A stretch of DNA of 64,000 nucleotides, taken from Halosimplex aquaticum. GTDB lineage: Archaea > Halobacteriota > Halobacteria > Halobacteriales > Haloarculaceae. The notes under the pieces were generated by a model. The model saw nothing but the letters and a program-made list of their open reading frames with translations, searched no databases and was not told where the DNA came from. Shown in pieces: positions 9,237-18,364 of this stretch. The DNA lies in NCBI RefSeq assembly GCF_028747785.1, contig NZ_CP118158.1, positions 2,666,001 through 2,730,000 of the forward strand, in the 5' to 3' direction. The stretch's first letter is position 1; each line of letters begins with the position of its first letter. The translations under genes were made by a program, and so were the position numbers.

Positions 9237-10019
9237 ATGGATCTCGACCTGACCGGCGAGACGGCACTGGTGACCGGCGGCGGCCGCGGCAACGGCCGCG
9301 CCATCGCGCTCGAACTCGCGACCCACGGCGCCGACGTCGTCGTCAACGATCTGGACGAGGACGTGGCGAAAGACACCGCCCAGACTATCCGCGACCGCGA
9401 CGACGACAGCGACGCCGTCGGTCTCGCCGCCGACGTGACCGACGAGGCCGAAGTCGAGGCCATGGTCGAACACGCCGAGGAGGAACTGGGCAGCGTCGAC
9501 ATCCTCGTCAACAACGCCGGCGTCGGCAACGCCGGCCCGTTCCTCGACGAGGGCTACGACGACGACTTCCGGCTGAACATCGAGGTCCACCTCTTCGGGT
9601 CGATCAACTGCACGCGCGCCGTCGTCGACGGCATGGTCGAGCGCGGCTACGGCAAGATCGTCAACATCACCTCCATCCACACCAAGAACGCCGTCGGCCA
9701 GTCCCCGCAGTACGACGTCGGCAAGTGGAGCCTCCTCGGCCTCACCAAGAGCCTCGCGCTCGAACTCGGCCGGGAAGGCATCCGCGTCAACGCCGTCGCC
9801 CCCGGCTGGGTCAACACCCGCATGACCGAGGGCTTCTCCGAGGCCGTCACCGAGCAGATCCAGGACCTCAACCCGCTCGGGCACTTCGCCGAACCCGAGG
9901 ACATCGCCAACGGCGTCGTCTTCCTCGCCTCCCCCGCCGCCGACTACGTCAACGGCCACGAACTCCGCGTCGACGGCGGCCAGGTCCCCATCCCCGACTG
10001 GCGCCTCGACAACCGGTAG
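9237..10019 (+). CDS. Short-chain dehydrogenase/reductase (FabG-like, SDR family)
   Basis: A 260-residue classical SDR that would oxidise or reduce a hydroxy/keto substrate with NAD(P)(H). It has the Rossmann glycine motif TGGGRGNG, the structural NNAG motif, and the Ser-Tyr-Lys catalytic set: Ser in NITSIHT, and Tyr/Lys in QYDVGK. Length and end (LRVDGGQ) match 3-oxoacyl-ACP reductase-like enzymes, but substrate specificity cannot be read from sequence. MDLDLTGE at 9237 is preferred over the in-frame ATG at 9207 because it aligns with the usual N-terminus of the family. Transcribed divergently from the PPC gene, with 118 nt between them. Confidence 0.9.
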   Translation: MDLDLTGETALVTGGGRGNGRAIALELATHGADVVVNDLDEDVAKDTAQTIRDRDDDSDAVGLAADVTDEAEVEAMVEHAEEELGSVDILVNNAGVGNAGPFLDEGYDDDFRLNIEVHLFGSINCTRAVVDGMVERGYGKIVNITSIHTKNAVGQSPQYDVGKWSLLGLTKSLALELGREGIRVNAVAPGWVNTRMTEGFSEAVTEQIQDLNPLGHFAEPEDIANGVVFLASPAADYVNGHELRVDGGQVPIPDWRLDNR

Positions 10020-10083
10020 ACGGATTCGAACGGCGACTTTCCAGCGTATTTCTGTCACGGAACTTGATTCTGGCGCGCGCTGT

Positions 10084-10114
10084 CGAGCGTGCCCGCCGCT
10101 TGGCGGGCCGCTCG
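10084..10114. terminator. Stable GC-rich hairpin downstream of the SDR gene
   Basis: An inverted repeat with arms CGAGCG-GCCCGCC and GGCGGGC-CGCTCG, 13 base pairs with one bulged T and a GCTT loop, starts 65 nt after the SDR stop codon. It could end the SDR transcript or be the leading part of the repeat element that begins at 10123. No T-run follows, as a classic archaeal terminator would have, so the terminator role is only a guess. Confidence 0.4.
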
Positions 10115-10122
10115 AAATAGCC

Positions 10123-10442
10123 GTGCGAGGGATGAGAAGCGCAACGGAGTGAGCATCGCAATCGGTTGGGGAGGTGTGAGGCTGTCTGCGGTGCTGTGCG
10201 GTTGCTGTCCTGCGGTTCCTGGTGTCCTGGCGAGTGAAGCGAGCCAGGGCTCAGGAGAGTTTGCTCTCCTGGCGGACTGAAAGGGCGAGGTCCGCTCGCG
10301 GTGAGCGGAGCGGACGGAGTCGCTGGGCGGGCCCTATCCGAAGGAGCGAAGCGACTGAGGATATCTCGCCCAGCGGCCGCGAGCGGGCCGAGGGCTTTCA
10401 ACTCTCACTGTCAAGTGCAGCCGGAGCAACTTCTAGCGAGCG
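10123..10442 (+). repeat. Structured intergenic repeat, copy A (candidate RNA or mobile element)
   Basis: Fills most of the 494-nt gap between the convergent SDR and VOC genes and has no convincing ORF. It shares ordered sequence blocks with copy B (20701-21013): GTGCGAGGGA, GGTTGGGGAGGT-TGAGGCTGTCT, a CTGTGCGGT block, GGACTGAAAGGGCGAGG, GGGCCCTATCCGA, GAGGATATC and CCGAGGGCTTTC. Nested complementarity is visible: TGAAAG 10278-10283 with CTTTCA 10395-10400; CCGCTCGCGG 10292-10301 with CCGCGAGCGG 10377-10386; CGCTGGGCG 10321-10329 with CGCCCAGCG 10367-10375; TATCC 10335-10339 with GGATA 10359-10363. The paired arms differ from copy B in both strands of each stem. A separate hairpin CAGGAGAG/CTCTCCTG lies at 10252-10271. 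Strand is set by the block order shared with copy B. Confidence 0.7.
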
Positions 10443-10513
10443 CGTCGAGGGGTCTCGACGCTCGCCGTCAGTTCCTTGAAGAGCCATCCCTGACGGGGTG
10501 AGAACTCGTGAGA

Positions 10514-10870
10514 TTACTCGGAGTCGATACTGAAGACCTCGATCGTGTTGCCTTCGGTATCGAGAAAGTGGAAGCCCCGGTAGCCGTCGATGTCGAAGAT
10601 GCCGTCGGAGACGACCTCGGGCGCGAGAGCCGAGATCCGCTCGTACGCCGAATCGACGTCCTCGACCTCGAAGTTCGGGACGCAGTTGTTCCCGAAGTCG
10701 AACTCGTGGCCGTCGGCGCCGGCGTTGTAGAGCCCGAAGTCGGCGCCGTCGAACTCGAAGATAGAGAACCGTTGCTCGGCCTGCTCGGGTTCGGCCTGGA
10801 ACACGTCCTCGTAGAACGCGAGCGCCCGGTCCATGTCCTCGACGCCGACGTAGACGGTACTCAGTTTCAC
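10514..10870 (-). CDS. VOC-superfamily (glyoxalase/bleomycin-resistance fold) protein
   Basis: A 118-residue vicinal-oxygen-chelate fold protein with two beta-alpha-beta-beta-beta modules: KLSTVYVGVEDMDRALAFYEDVF at the N-terminus (shown in part) and the C-terminal half ending GFHFLDTEGNTIEVFS. The final Glu in NTIEVF is the usual metal ligand, but a His ligand in the first strand is not obvious, so it may be a binding protein or a dioxygenase-like enzyme. No suitable ATG precedes the first strand; a GTG at 10870 is taken as start, with a purine-rich GGGGGTGG just upstream. Function beyond the fold is not determinable. Confidence 0.82.
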   Translation of the reverse strand: MKLSTVYVGVEDMDRALAFYEDVFQAEPEQAEQRFSIFEFDGADFGLYNAGADGHEFDFGNNCVPNFEVEDVDSAYERISALAPEVVSDGIFDIDGYRGFHFLDTEGNTIEVFSIDSE

Positions 10871-11012
10871 GCCGCCACCCCCGACTGCCGCGCCGCCACC
10901 GCGATGGTCTCTGTCACCAGCATCACACCACTGAGTCGACACGACGGGAGATAAACGTCCGCCACGGAGTGAAAGTGTCAACCCAGACCGGTTCGACCCG
11001 AAACGGTACCCT

Positions 11013-11858
11013 TCACTCCCGGACCGCGACGAATCGAAGTCGCCGGTAATCGGCCGTCCAGACCCCGTCGTCGCCCGCGTTCGGATCGAACAGGTCGTCG
11101 CGGACCCGCGCTTCCACAGCGGAGACCACGTCGGCTTTCTCCCCGTCGTCGAGGGCGGCGAACAGCGAGTCGCCGAAGACGTCCAGCCAGCGCGCCAGCC
11201 CGTCGGCGCCGCCCTCCAGTTCCGTCGGGCGATCGAACAGGCGGGCCAGTCGCACCTCGAAGCCGGCCGACTCCAGCACGGCGGCGTGCTCACCGACGGT
11301 CGGGAAGTGCCACGGGTTCGCCGCGTCGTACCCGCGTTCTCGCAACTCCGCCACCGTCGCGTCGACGACCGTCGCGACGTTCCCGACCCCGCCCATCTCG
11401 CCGACGAACCGGCCGCCGGGCGCCAGCGACTCCCGCACTCGCTCGGCCACGGCGGGCTGGTCCGCCTCGGGGATCCAGTGGAGCGCGGCGTTGGAGAACA
11501 CCGCGTCGAAGCGCTCGTCCGGCGAGTACGTCCGGGCGTCGGCCACCTCGAAGCGCAGGTCGGGATACGTTTCCCGCGCCTGTTCGACCATCTCTGGGGA
11601 CTGGTCGACGCCGACGGCCGACCCCGACTCGCCGACGGCGTCGGCGATCTCGGCGGTCAAGTGGCCGGTGCCACAGCCCAGGTCGAGCACGCGCTCGCCC
11701 GGGTCGGGGTCCAGCAGGTCGACGACGGACCCGCCGTACTCGTGGACGAAGCCGGTGTCGCGGTCGTAGGCGTCCGGGTCCCAGTCGTTGGAGATGTCGG
11801 CGCGAGCAGCGTCCCCGGAGGCGTGGGAAATCGAATCGTCGGCGGCGTCGTCAGCCAT
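11013..11858 (-). CDS. Class I SAM-dependent methyltransferase
   Basis: A 281-residue methyltransferase. The SAM-binding motif I is VLDLGCGTGHLTAEIA, followed by the acidic strand-2 residue in AVGVDQSPEMV, motif II VADARTYSPD and FDAVFSNAALHWIPE. The SNAALHWI segment and overall length resemble trans-aconitate 2-methyltransferase and BioC-like small-molecule methyltransferases, but the substrate is not certain. The start MADDAADDS at 11858 gives an acidic N-terminal tail; longer in-frame extensions are low-complexity and overlap the regulator gene's 3' end. It lies 142 nt upstream of the VOC gene on the same strand, with no clear operon. Confidence 0.88.
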   Translation of the reverse strand: MADDAADDSISHASGDAARADISNDWDPDAYDRDTGFVHEYGGSVVDLLDPDPGERVLDLGCGTGHLTAEIADAVGESGSAVGVDQSPEMVEQARETYPDLRFEVADARTYSPDERFDAVFSNAALHWIPEADQPAVAERVRESLAPGGRFVGEMGGVGNVATVVDATVAELRERGYDAANPWHFPTVGEHAAVLESAGFEVRLARLFDRPTELEGGADGLARWLDVFGDSLFAALDDGEKADVVSAVEARVRDDLFDPNAGDDGVWTADYRRLRFVAVRE

Positions 11859-11968
11859 ACCGCGACTGGGTGCGCCCGTGCCCTGAACGTTGCCCCGGTA
11901 CGGCAGTCGTGCGCACGGGAGTCGCCGACCGGCGGGGAGTCGGAGACGCGACGACCGCGCCGGTCGGT

Positions 11969-14900
11969 TCAGTCGGCCGTCGCCCCGACCTCGGCGGCGG
12001 ACTCCTCGAACAGTTGCCGGAGGAGCCGCTGCTGGCCGAGGCGGAGGTGGCGGTTGACGGTGGGCTGGCTGACGTCGAGCATCTCGGCGACGTCCTCGCC
12101 CGTGGAGGTGCGGGGCCACTCGAAGAACCCGGCGAAGTAGGCGGTCCGGAGCACCTCCAGCTGGCGGTCGGTCAGCGCCTCGAACAGGCTGGCCGCGAAC
12201 GTCCCGCCGGCCTCGTCGCCGCGCTCGACGGTCCGCCGACTCACGAGTTCGGCGCTCGGGTGGGTCTCCGCGAGCATCTCGACGAACTCGCGGACGTCCG
12301 TTCCGGTCGGTACGTCGGCGACCGCCTCGATGCCCGCGGCGGTCGCGCGGATCGACTGCGGGCCGGCGCCGTGACGGACGAACCGCGCGGGGAGCGCGTC
12401 GCCGCCGACGGTCACCTCGAACAGCGAACTGCCGTCGTCCCCGCCCTCGTCGTCGCCGTCACCGTCGCTCACGAGGCGGTAGTCCGAGACCGAGACGAGG
12501 TCCTCCAGCACGGCCGCGACGCGTTCGGCCGGCGCCCCGGAGGCGGTGACGAACAGCCCGGTCTCCGCGTCCGAGTGGGTGGACAGGCCGGCGAACTCGA
12601 TCTCGCAGTCGGCCTCCGTCGCCAGGCGGCCGAGCACGTCGTCGCCGGCGTCGAACTCGAGCGTGAGTTCGACCCGCTGGTCGGTGTGGAGCGCGCGCTG
12701 GGTCTCGACGGCGTTCATCGAGTGGGCGACGTTCTCCCCGAGTTCGGCGAACACCTCGCGTTCGAGGTCGCCGAAGGCGTCCGGCTCCCCGGCGTAGACG
12801 GTGAGCACGCCGTAGAAGTACTCCTCGAAGGCGATGGGGACGCTCAGCACCGACTGGAACCCCTCCGAGAGGGCGGTCTGGCGCCAGTCCTCGCGCTTGA
12901 GGTCGTCGACGACGTTGCGGACGACGGTCGGCTGCTCCGAGATGGCGGTGGCGACGGCGGGTTCGGCGCTGCCGGTCGCCAGCGACACCGCGTCGAGGTA
13001 GTCCGCGCCGTCGCCCGCCCACGCGCTCGGTTCGACGCGGTCGCCCGCCGGGTCGAGCGACCCGATCCACGCGAAGGCCACGTCGTCGCTCTCGACCAGC
13101 CTGTCGCAGACCGCCGACTCGATGGCCTCGCGGGACTCCGCCTGGATGAGCGACTGGTCGATCCGTCGGAGCAGGTCGGTGATCTGGATCTGCCGGCGCA
13201 GGCGGCGGTTGCGCGCCTCCAGCTCCTGGTCGCGCTCTCGGAGCGTCTCCTCGCTGGCCAGCCGGTCGAACGCCGCCTCGGTCGTCGCGACGAGCGTCTC
13301 CGCCAGCCGACGGGTCGCCTGGTCGACCGCGCGTTCGCGCGTGGCGACGACGAACACGCCGTGGTCGCCGATCGGCACCAGCAGCCCGCCGCCGACGTCC
13401 TGACCGAACACGCTGGACTGGGCGGCGGTCTGGGTGTCGTCGAACACCGTCGGCGTCCCCGTCACGTACGCGTTCCACAGCAGCGAGTCGCCCGCACCGG
13501 CCCCGACCGGCCCGGCGTCGCACAGCGCCTCGAACCCCTCCGAACAGGCGAGCGCGTCGAGCTGGTTGGTGGTGTCGTCGAGCAGGTAGACGGCCACGCC
13601 CGCCACGTCCAGCACCGCGTGGGCCGTGTCGACGACCAGCTCCGCCGTCTCGGCGTCGTCCTCGACGCCGAGCAGGCCCCGCGTCGCCTCGTGGAGCGAC
13701 TCCAGGGCGAGTTCGCGCTCCTTGCGTTCGGTGACGTCCTGGAGCGAGCCGCGGAGTTCGACTACGTCCCCGTCCTCGACGACCGGTTCGCAGATGGAGT
13801 GGACCCACCGCTCGCTCCCGTCGTCCCTGATCACTCTGTACTCGGTGTCCCAGGACTCGCCGCTCGCCCGCGCTCGGTCGAGGTTTCTGCGGTGGGCGTC
13901 GCGGTCCTCGGGGTGGATGCGGTCGAGCACGCCCTCGACCAGCGGCCCCTCCTCGCGGGGCACGCCGAATATCTCGTAGACGTTGTCTGTCCACCTGACT
14001 TGATCCTCACCGTCCTCCCGGACCGTGGCCGTCCAGCCCCCGACGTCGGCCATCTCCTCGGCGCGAGCGAGCAGATCCGTCGTCCGTTCGAGCTCGCGCT
14101 CGCGCTCGACCCGCTCGCTCACGTCGCGGATGATGCCGGCGAAGTAGCGCTCGCCGCCGTGTTCGTACTCGCTGAAGGAGATGCCCAGCGGGACCTCCGC
14201 CCCGTCGGCGCGCACGCCGGGGAACTCGACGTGGTCCCAGTCGACCGTCCGCTCGCCCGAACGCAGGTAGTGATCGAGCGCGGCGAAGTGGCCCTCCGTG
14301 AGCCGGTCGGGCATCAGGACCGACAGCGACTCGCCGACGAGTTCGTCGGGCTCGTAGCCGAACACGTCGCGCGCGGCCGGGTTCACGTCGCGGATGACGC
14401 TGTCCGTGTCGATGGTCACGATGACGTCCGAGGCGGTCTGGGCGACGGTCTCGTAGCGTTCGAGCTCGCGCTCGCGCTCCTTGCGGTCGGTGATGTCCCG
14501 GATGACGCATATCTGCCGGCCGTCGTCGAGGACGGTCAGCGAGAGCTCCTGCATGAACCGCTCGCCGTCCGCCCGGAGCCCGACGGCCTCGCCGCGCCAC
14601 TCACCCTCGTTCAGGAGCGTCGGAATGGCCTCCTCGGCGAGCCGCTCGCGTTCGGGCTCGTCGTAACACAGCTCCCAGGTCTCGCCGAGGAACGCCGACG
14701 GGTCGTCGTAGCCGTAGACCTCCGCGTGGGCCTGGTTGACGAACTCGTAGACGCTGTCCTCGTCGAGGATGGCGATCCCGTCGCTGGCCTGTTCCATCGC
14801 CGCCGACCGCGCCGCCAGTTCGCGCTCGCGCTCCTTGCGCTCGGTGATGTCCTCGATGTAGCCGACGATCTCGGTCACCTCGCCGTCCTCGTCCCTGACG

Positions 14901-17506
14901 GGACCCGTCGACAGCGAGATGTCGATCCGCTCGCCGTCCTTGCGGACGCGCTGGAGTTCCACGCCGGAGACCGACTCGCCGTCGAGCACCCGCTGGCGGA
15001 CGCCGTCGTCGCCCTCCTCGTCGTCCGGCACCGCGGGGTAGGGCTCCCAGAGGATCTCTTCCTCGGACCAGCCGAAGATGTCCTCCATGGCGTCGTTCCA
15101 CAGCGTGACGCGCCCGTCGGGGTCGGTCGCGACGACCCCCACCGGCGAGGTATCGATGAACTTCTGCAGGCGCTCCTTGGTCGTTCGCAGTTCCCGCTCG
15201 CGGGCCTTCCGGACGGAGACGTCGCGGCCGATCCCGACGAGGACGTACTCGCCGTCGGGGTTCTCCAGCCGCGAGGCGACGAACTCGTAGGGGATCCGCT
15301 GGCCGTCCTTGGTCAGGACCGACGCCTCGACCCGGCCGTCGTCCCCTGTCGCGAACACCGACGCGATCGCCTCGGCGATCTGCGCGTGCTCGCTCTCCGG
15401 GAAGAACTCCGTCCCGTGCATCGACTCGATCTCCGCGTCGGTGTAGCCGGTCACCTCGGCGAAGCTCTCGTTCCACCGCTTTATCTCCCCGGCGTCGTCG
15501 AACACGTAGAACACGTCGTCGATGGCGTCGAGGATGTCCTCGGTGTACTCCTTGTACTCCTCCAGGCGCTGCTCGCGCTCGCGCAACTCGCGCTCGGCGG
15601 CCTTCCGGTCCGTGATGTCGCGGCTGATCCCCATGAGACCGATTATCTCGCCGTCGTCGTCGCGGTAGGGGTACTTGTGGTCGAGGAAGATCCGCTCGTC
15701 GCCGTCGATCGGCCGGATCACTTCCCGGGAGACGGACTCACCGCGCTGGACGACGCGACGGTCGTCCGCGCGGATGTCCTCGACCGTCGCCTCGTCGAAC
15801 AGGTCCTCGTCGGTCCTGCCGACCATCTCCTCCGGGGTCAACCCGAAGTGGGTCGCGGTCGCCTCGTTCACGAACTGGTATCGGCCCTCGCGGTCCTTGA
15901 TGTAGATCGGGTCCTCCGTGTTCTCGACGATGGCCTCCAGCTGTCGCTCGCGCTCCTTTCGCTCGGAGACGTCGCGACCGATCCCGACGATGACGCGCTC
16001 GCCGTCGGGGTTCTCCATGGGCGAGGCGACGATCTCGTAGGGGATCGTCTCGCCGTCTCTGGTCTCCAGCCGCGCCTCTAGCGGGACGCCGGCCGCGCGG
16101 TCGATGTTCGCTATCCCCCGCCGGATCGCGTCGCGGTCGCTCTCGGCGATGAGGTCGGTCGCGTGCATCGACGCTAGCTCGTCGTCGCCGTAGCCGGTCA
16201 CCTCCGCCAGCGTCTCGTTCCACCGGCGGAGTTCGCCCTCGGCGTCGAGCACGTAGAACACGTCGTCGATGGCGTCGAGGATGTCGTTCGTGTACGCCCG
16301 GTACTGTTCGAGTTCCTGCTGGCGCCGCTTGCGCTCGGTTATCTGCCGCGAGACGCCGATCAGGCCCCTGATCTCGCCGTCCGCGCCGCGCCAGGGGACT
16401 TTCGTCGTGAGGTTCCACTCGTCGGCGTGGTCGACGTACTCCTCCCTGTTGACGAGCGGTTCGCCGCTCTCGATCACCTGCAGGTCGTCCTCGTAGGACT
16501 GCTCGGCGAAGTCGGCGTCGAACACTTCCGGGTCCGTCTTCCCGAGGACCTCGGCATCGGTCAGGTCGGGGCCGGACTCCGCCGCGAACGCGGTGCTGTA
16601 GCGGAGGTGGCGCGCCTCGCGGTCCTTGACGTAGATGTGGAGCGGCAACTGGTCGAAGACCGCGTCGAGCAGCGACCCGCGGCGCTGCAGTTCCTCCTCG
16701 CGCTCCTTGCGGTCGGTCACGTCCTCCTGGAAGCCGACGAAGTGCGTCACCTCCCCCTCCTCGTTCTCGACCGGCGCGATCCGCACCCGGTTCCAGAACT
16801 CCGTCCCGTCCTTCCGGTAGTTGCGCAGTTCGACCGTCGTCTCCTCTCTGGCCTCGACGGCGCGGCGCATCGCCGCGACCGGCTCCTCCTCGGTCCCCTC
16901 GCCCTGGAGGAACCGGCAGTTCTCGCCCACGCACTCGGACTCGTCGTAGCCGGTGATCTCCTCGAAGCGCTCGTTGACGGCGACGAGCGGACAGTCCTCC
17001 GCGGTCGCGTCGGCGACGGTGACCCCCACGGGCGCCGAGTCGATCACCCGCTCGCGGAGGTCCCGCTCGCGCTCGCACTCGCGCAGGTCGTCCGCCAGGC
17101 CCTCCACGGCCTCGGTCAACTCGCCCAGTTCGCCCTCCCGGTCGGTCTCGAAGGCCACGTCCTCCCCCTCGCGGACGCGCGCTATCTTCTCCGTCAGCGC
17201 GGCGATCGCGTCCTCGCCGTCGCTCGACGCCGCCAGTCCGACGACGCCGGTCGTGAGCAGCCCCACGACAGTCCCCGTCCCCGCGCGCGGTGCCGACGGC
17301 CCGTGTGCGGCGGTCAATGCTATCGCCGCGCTTCCGAACACGAGCGCGGCCAGTGCCAGCACGCCGTGACGCCCCGCGGCCCCCCGCCCGCCGGACATCA
17401 CACCGTCCCCCGTGCGACTCGATTCGGGGGCGTCGCGCTCGATACGGTCCCCCCTGTCCCCGGCACATCGGCCGACGACAGCGTCGCGGATCGAACCAGC
17501 GTCCAT
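11969..17506 (-). CDS. Membrane-anchored LOV/multi-PAS/GAF HTH_10 regulator (bacterio-opsin activator family)
   Basis: A 1845-residue one-component sensor-regulator. Residues ~45-95 hold two hydrophobic segments, then a HAMP-like helix (EDAIAALTEKIARVREG). Nine PAS domains follow (about 150-1265). The first is a LOV domain with the flavin-binding hallmark GENCRFLQ (Cys197), NYRKDGTEFWN and FVGFQEDVT. PAS units are linked by repeated (D/S)(V/I)(T/S)(D/E)RKERERE helices. Two GAF domains (~1270-1590), a bacterio-opsin activator domain and a C-terminal HTH_10 helix-turn-helix (LTDRQLEVLRTAYFAGFF, DVSQPTVNRHL) complete it. Blue-light sensing by the LOV domain is inferred from the conserved Cys. 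ATG at 17506 keeps the membrane segments; the next Met is residue 37. There is no kinase domain, so output is transcriptional. Confidence 0.93.
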   Translation of the reverse strand: MDAGSIRDAVVGRCAGDRGDRIERDAPESSRTGDGVMSGGRGAAGRHGVLALAALVFGSAAIALTAAHGPSAPRAGTGTVVGLLTTGVVGLAASSDGEDAIAALTEKIARVREGEDVAFETDREGELGELTEAVEGLADDLRECERERDLRERVIDSAPVGVTVADATAEDCPLVAVNERFEEITGYDESECVGENCRFLQGEGTEEEPVAAMRRAVEAREETTVELRNYRKDGTEFWNRVRIAPVENEEGEVTHFVGFQEDVTDRKEREEELQRRGSLLDAVFDQLPLHIYVKDREARHLRYSTAFAAESGPDLTDAEVLGKTDPEVFDADFAEQSYEDDLQVIESGEPLVNREEYVDHADEWNLTTKVPWRGADGEIRGLIGVSRQITERKRRQQELEQYRAYTNDILDAIDDVFYVLDAEGELRRWNETLAEVTGYGDDELASMHATDLIAESDRDAIRRGIANIDRAAGVPLEARLETRDGETIPYEIVASPMENPDGERVIVGIGRDVSERKERERQLEAIVENTEDPIYIKDREGRYQFVNEATATHFGLTPEEMVGRTDEDLFDEATVEDIRADDRRVVQRGESVSREVIRPIDGDERIFLDHKYPYRDDDGEIIGLMGISRDITDRKAAERELREREQRLEEYKEYTEDILDAIDDVFYVFDDAGEIKRWNESFAEVTGYTDAEIESMHGTEFFPESEHAQIAEAIASVFATGDDGRVEASVLTKDGQRIPYEFVASRLENPDGEYVLVGIGRDVSVRKARERELRTTKERLQKFIDTSPVGVVATDPDGRVTLWNDAMEDIFGWSEEEILWEPYPAVPDDEEGDDGVRQRVLDGESVSGVELQRVRKDGERIDISLSTGPVRDEDGEVTEIVGYIEDITERKERERELAARSAAMEQASDGIAILDEDSVYEFVNQAHAEVYGYDDPSAFLGETWELCYDEPERERLAEEAIPTLLNEGEWRGEAVGLRADGERFMQELSLTVLDDGRQICVIRDITDRKERERELERYETVAQTASDVIVTIDTDSVIRDVNPAARDVFGYEPDELVGESLSVLMPDRLTEGHFAALDHYLRSGERTVDWDHVEFPGVRADGAEVPLGISFSEYEHGGERYFAGIIRDVSERVERERELERTTDLLARAEEMADVGGWTATVREDGEDQVRWTDNVYEIFGVPREEGPLVEGVLDRIHPEDRDAHRRNLDRARASGESWDTEYRVIRDDGSERWVHSICEPVVEDGDVVELRGSLQDVTERKERELALESLHEATRGLLGVEDDAETAELVVDTAHAVLDVAGVAVYLLDDTTNQLDALACSEGFEALCDAGPVGAGAGDSLLWNAYVTGTPTVFDDTQTAAQSSVFGQDVGGGLLVPIGDHGVFVVATRERAVDQATRRLAETLVATTEAAFDRLASEETLRERDQELEARNRRLRRQIQITDLLRRIDQSLIQAESREAIESAVCDRLVESDDVAFAWIGSLDPAGDRVEPSAWAGDGADYLDAVSLATGSAEPAVATAISEQPTVVRNVVDDLKREDWRQTALSEGFQSVLSVPIAFEEYFYGVLTVYAGEPDAFGDLEREVFAELGENVAHSMNAVETQRALHTDQRVELTLEFDAGDDVLGRLATEADCEIEFAGLSTHSDAETGLFVTASGAPAERVAAVLEDLVSVSDYRLVSDGDGDDEGGDDGSSLFEVTVGGDALPARFVRHGAGPQSIRATAAGIEAVADVPTGTDVREFVEMLAETHPSAELVSRRTVERGDEAGGTFAASLFEALTDRQLEVLRTAYFAGFFEWPRTSTGEDVAEMLDVSQPTVNRHLRLGQQRLLRQLFEESAAEVGATAD

Positions 17507-17821
17507 TGACGCCTATTTGATTGCACGCGCAATTAACCGTTACTTCCCACTTTAGCGATATATCGTTCCACTAACTGTCCCGAGTTCCGCCACGCGCCCG
17601 CTCTGGAGCCCCGCGTTTCACGCGCCCGACGACAGAAGCGGCTTACCGCCGGTAATGGATCGCTATATTCGGACGCCTCGGCGCTGGATACGACAGATCG
17701 GACGGGCGGCGGGTACGCACGCGTCTCGCGTCGGGGCTATACATATTGCCCCTCGGATCCGGCTCGCGTTATTCACGTAGCGGCCAGACCGATACCGGGA
17801 CACGACGGAGGAGGAAGTATA
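17507..17821. promoter_or_regulatory. Divergent intergenic region between the LOV regulator and the HalOD1 gene
   Basis: 315 nt, more AT-rich than its surroundings near the regulator start. It holds two palindromes that could be operators: ATTGC-acgc-GCAAT at 17520-17533, 14 nt from the regulator ATG, and CGATATATCG at 17556-17565. TATA-like stretches TACATATTG (about 17739) and CGTTATTCAC (about 17768) precede the HalOD1 gene, whose start has a strong Shine-Dalgarno-like GGAGGAGG at 17807-17814. No ORF is supported. Binding by the neighbouring HTH_10 regulator is only a possibility. Confidence 0.4.
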
Positions 17822-18067
17822 ATGGACGGCATGGCAGTTCACGAAGCTCGCGACCAGGTCAGTATCGACGTGATAGAGACGATAGCCAGCGTGACCGATA
17901 TGGACCCGCTCACGATGGAGCCCCCGCTGTACGAGGCAATCGACACGGACGCGCTCGACTCGCTCTACGAGAACGGCGCGGTGGCGTCCGTCGAGTTCGA
18001 GTACAACGGTCATACCATCCGCATCGACGACGAGCAGACTGTCACCGTCGACGGGAGGGGGGCCTGA
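17822..18067 (+). CDS. HalOD1 output-domain protein
   Basis: An 81-residue stand-alone HalOD1 (halobacterial output domain 1) protein, a domain that in haloarchaea often sits at the end of signalling proteins. Typical features are the helical DVIETIASVTDMDPLTMEPPLYEAIDTDAL region (shown here only as its order) and the C-terminal strands SVEFEYNGHTIRID. GGAGGAGG 8-15 nt before the ATG supports the start; a second ATG three codons later is possible. Its stop is 2 nt before the next ATG, so the two genes form an operon. It probably works in the same sensory cluster as its neighbours. Confidence 0.85.
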   Translation: MDGMAVHEARDQVSIDVIETIASVTDMDPLTMEPPLYEAIDTDALDSLYENGAVASVEFEYNGHTIRIDDEQTVTVDGRGA

Positions 18068-18069
18068 CG

Positions 18070-18222
18070 ATGTCGACCCACTCCACCGAGACCACCGACG
18101 AGGTCATCCGCGAGACCTACGAGGAGTACGACGTGGGCGACACGCGCCTGGCGATGATCGCCGACCCGGAGAACGAACACGCCTGGATCCAGTCCGACAG
18201 GACCGAGCCTATCGAGCAATGA
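18070..18222 (+). CDS. Small acidic haloarchaeal protein (50 aa)
   Basis: A 50-residue protein beginning MSTHSTETTDEV, with a compact core TRLAMIADPENEHAWIQSD that looks conserved in type (I have seen similar short haloarchaeal proteins ending in AWIxSD). The ATG lies 2 nt after the HalOD1 stop, which indicates translational coupling. There is no membrane segment, cysteine or known motif. A partner or regulatory role for the HalOD1 protein is suggested only by the tight linkage. Confidence 0.7.
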   Translation: MSTHSTETTDEVIRETYEEYDVGDTRLAMIADPENEHAWIQSDRTEPIEQ

Positions 18223-18364
18223 GGGGTTCGGGGAGGGTGTATAGCGGACGACCGGCCGACCGCCGCGGGCCAGCGGCGAGTCCGCGCGGAGTGCGCTGTT
18301 CGGGCGCGTGGTGTCCCCAGGCCGCGTCCACCGACCGACACGGAGTGCCACGCGGAGGGAGTGA

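Noticed and set aside
10140..10500. Short ORFs inside repeat copy A on both strands
   Set aside because: Composition is unlike the proteome (Arg/Ser/Cys-rich) and the region folds into nested stems shared with copy B.
11870..16081. A 1403-codon open frame on the + strand across the LOV regulator gene
   Set aside because: Antisense shadow of a GC-rich gene: Val/Asp/Arg-rich, no domain, while the minus strand shows clear PAS, GAF and HTH_10 motifs.
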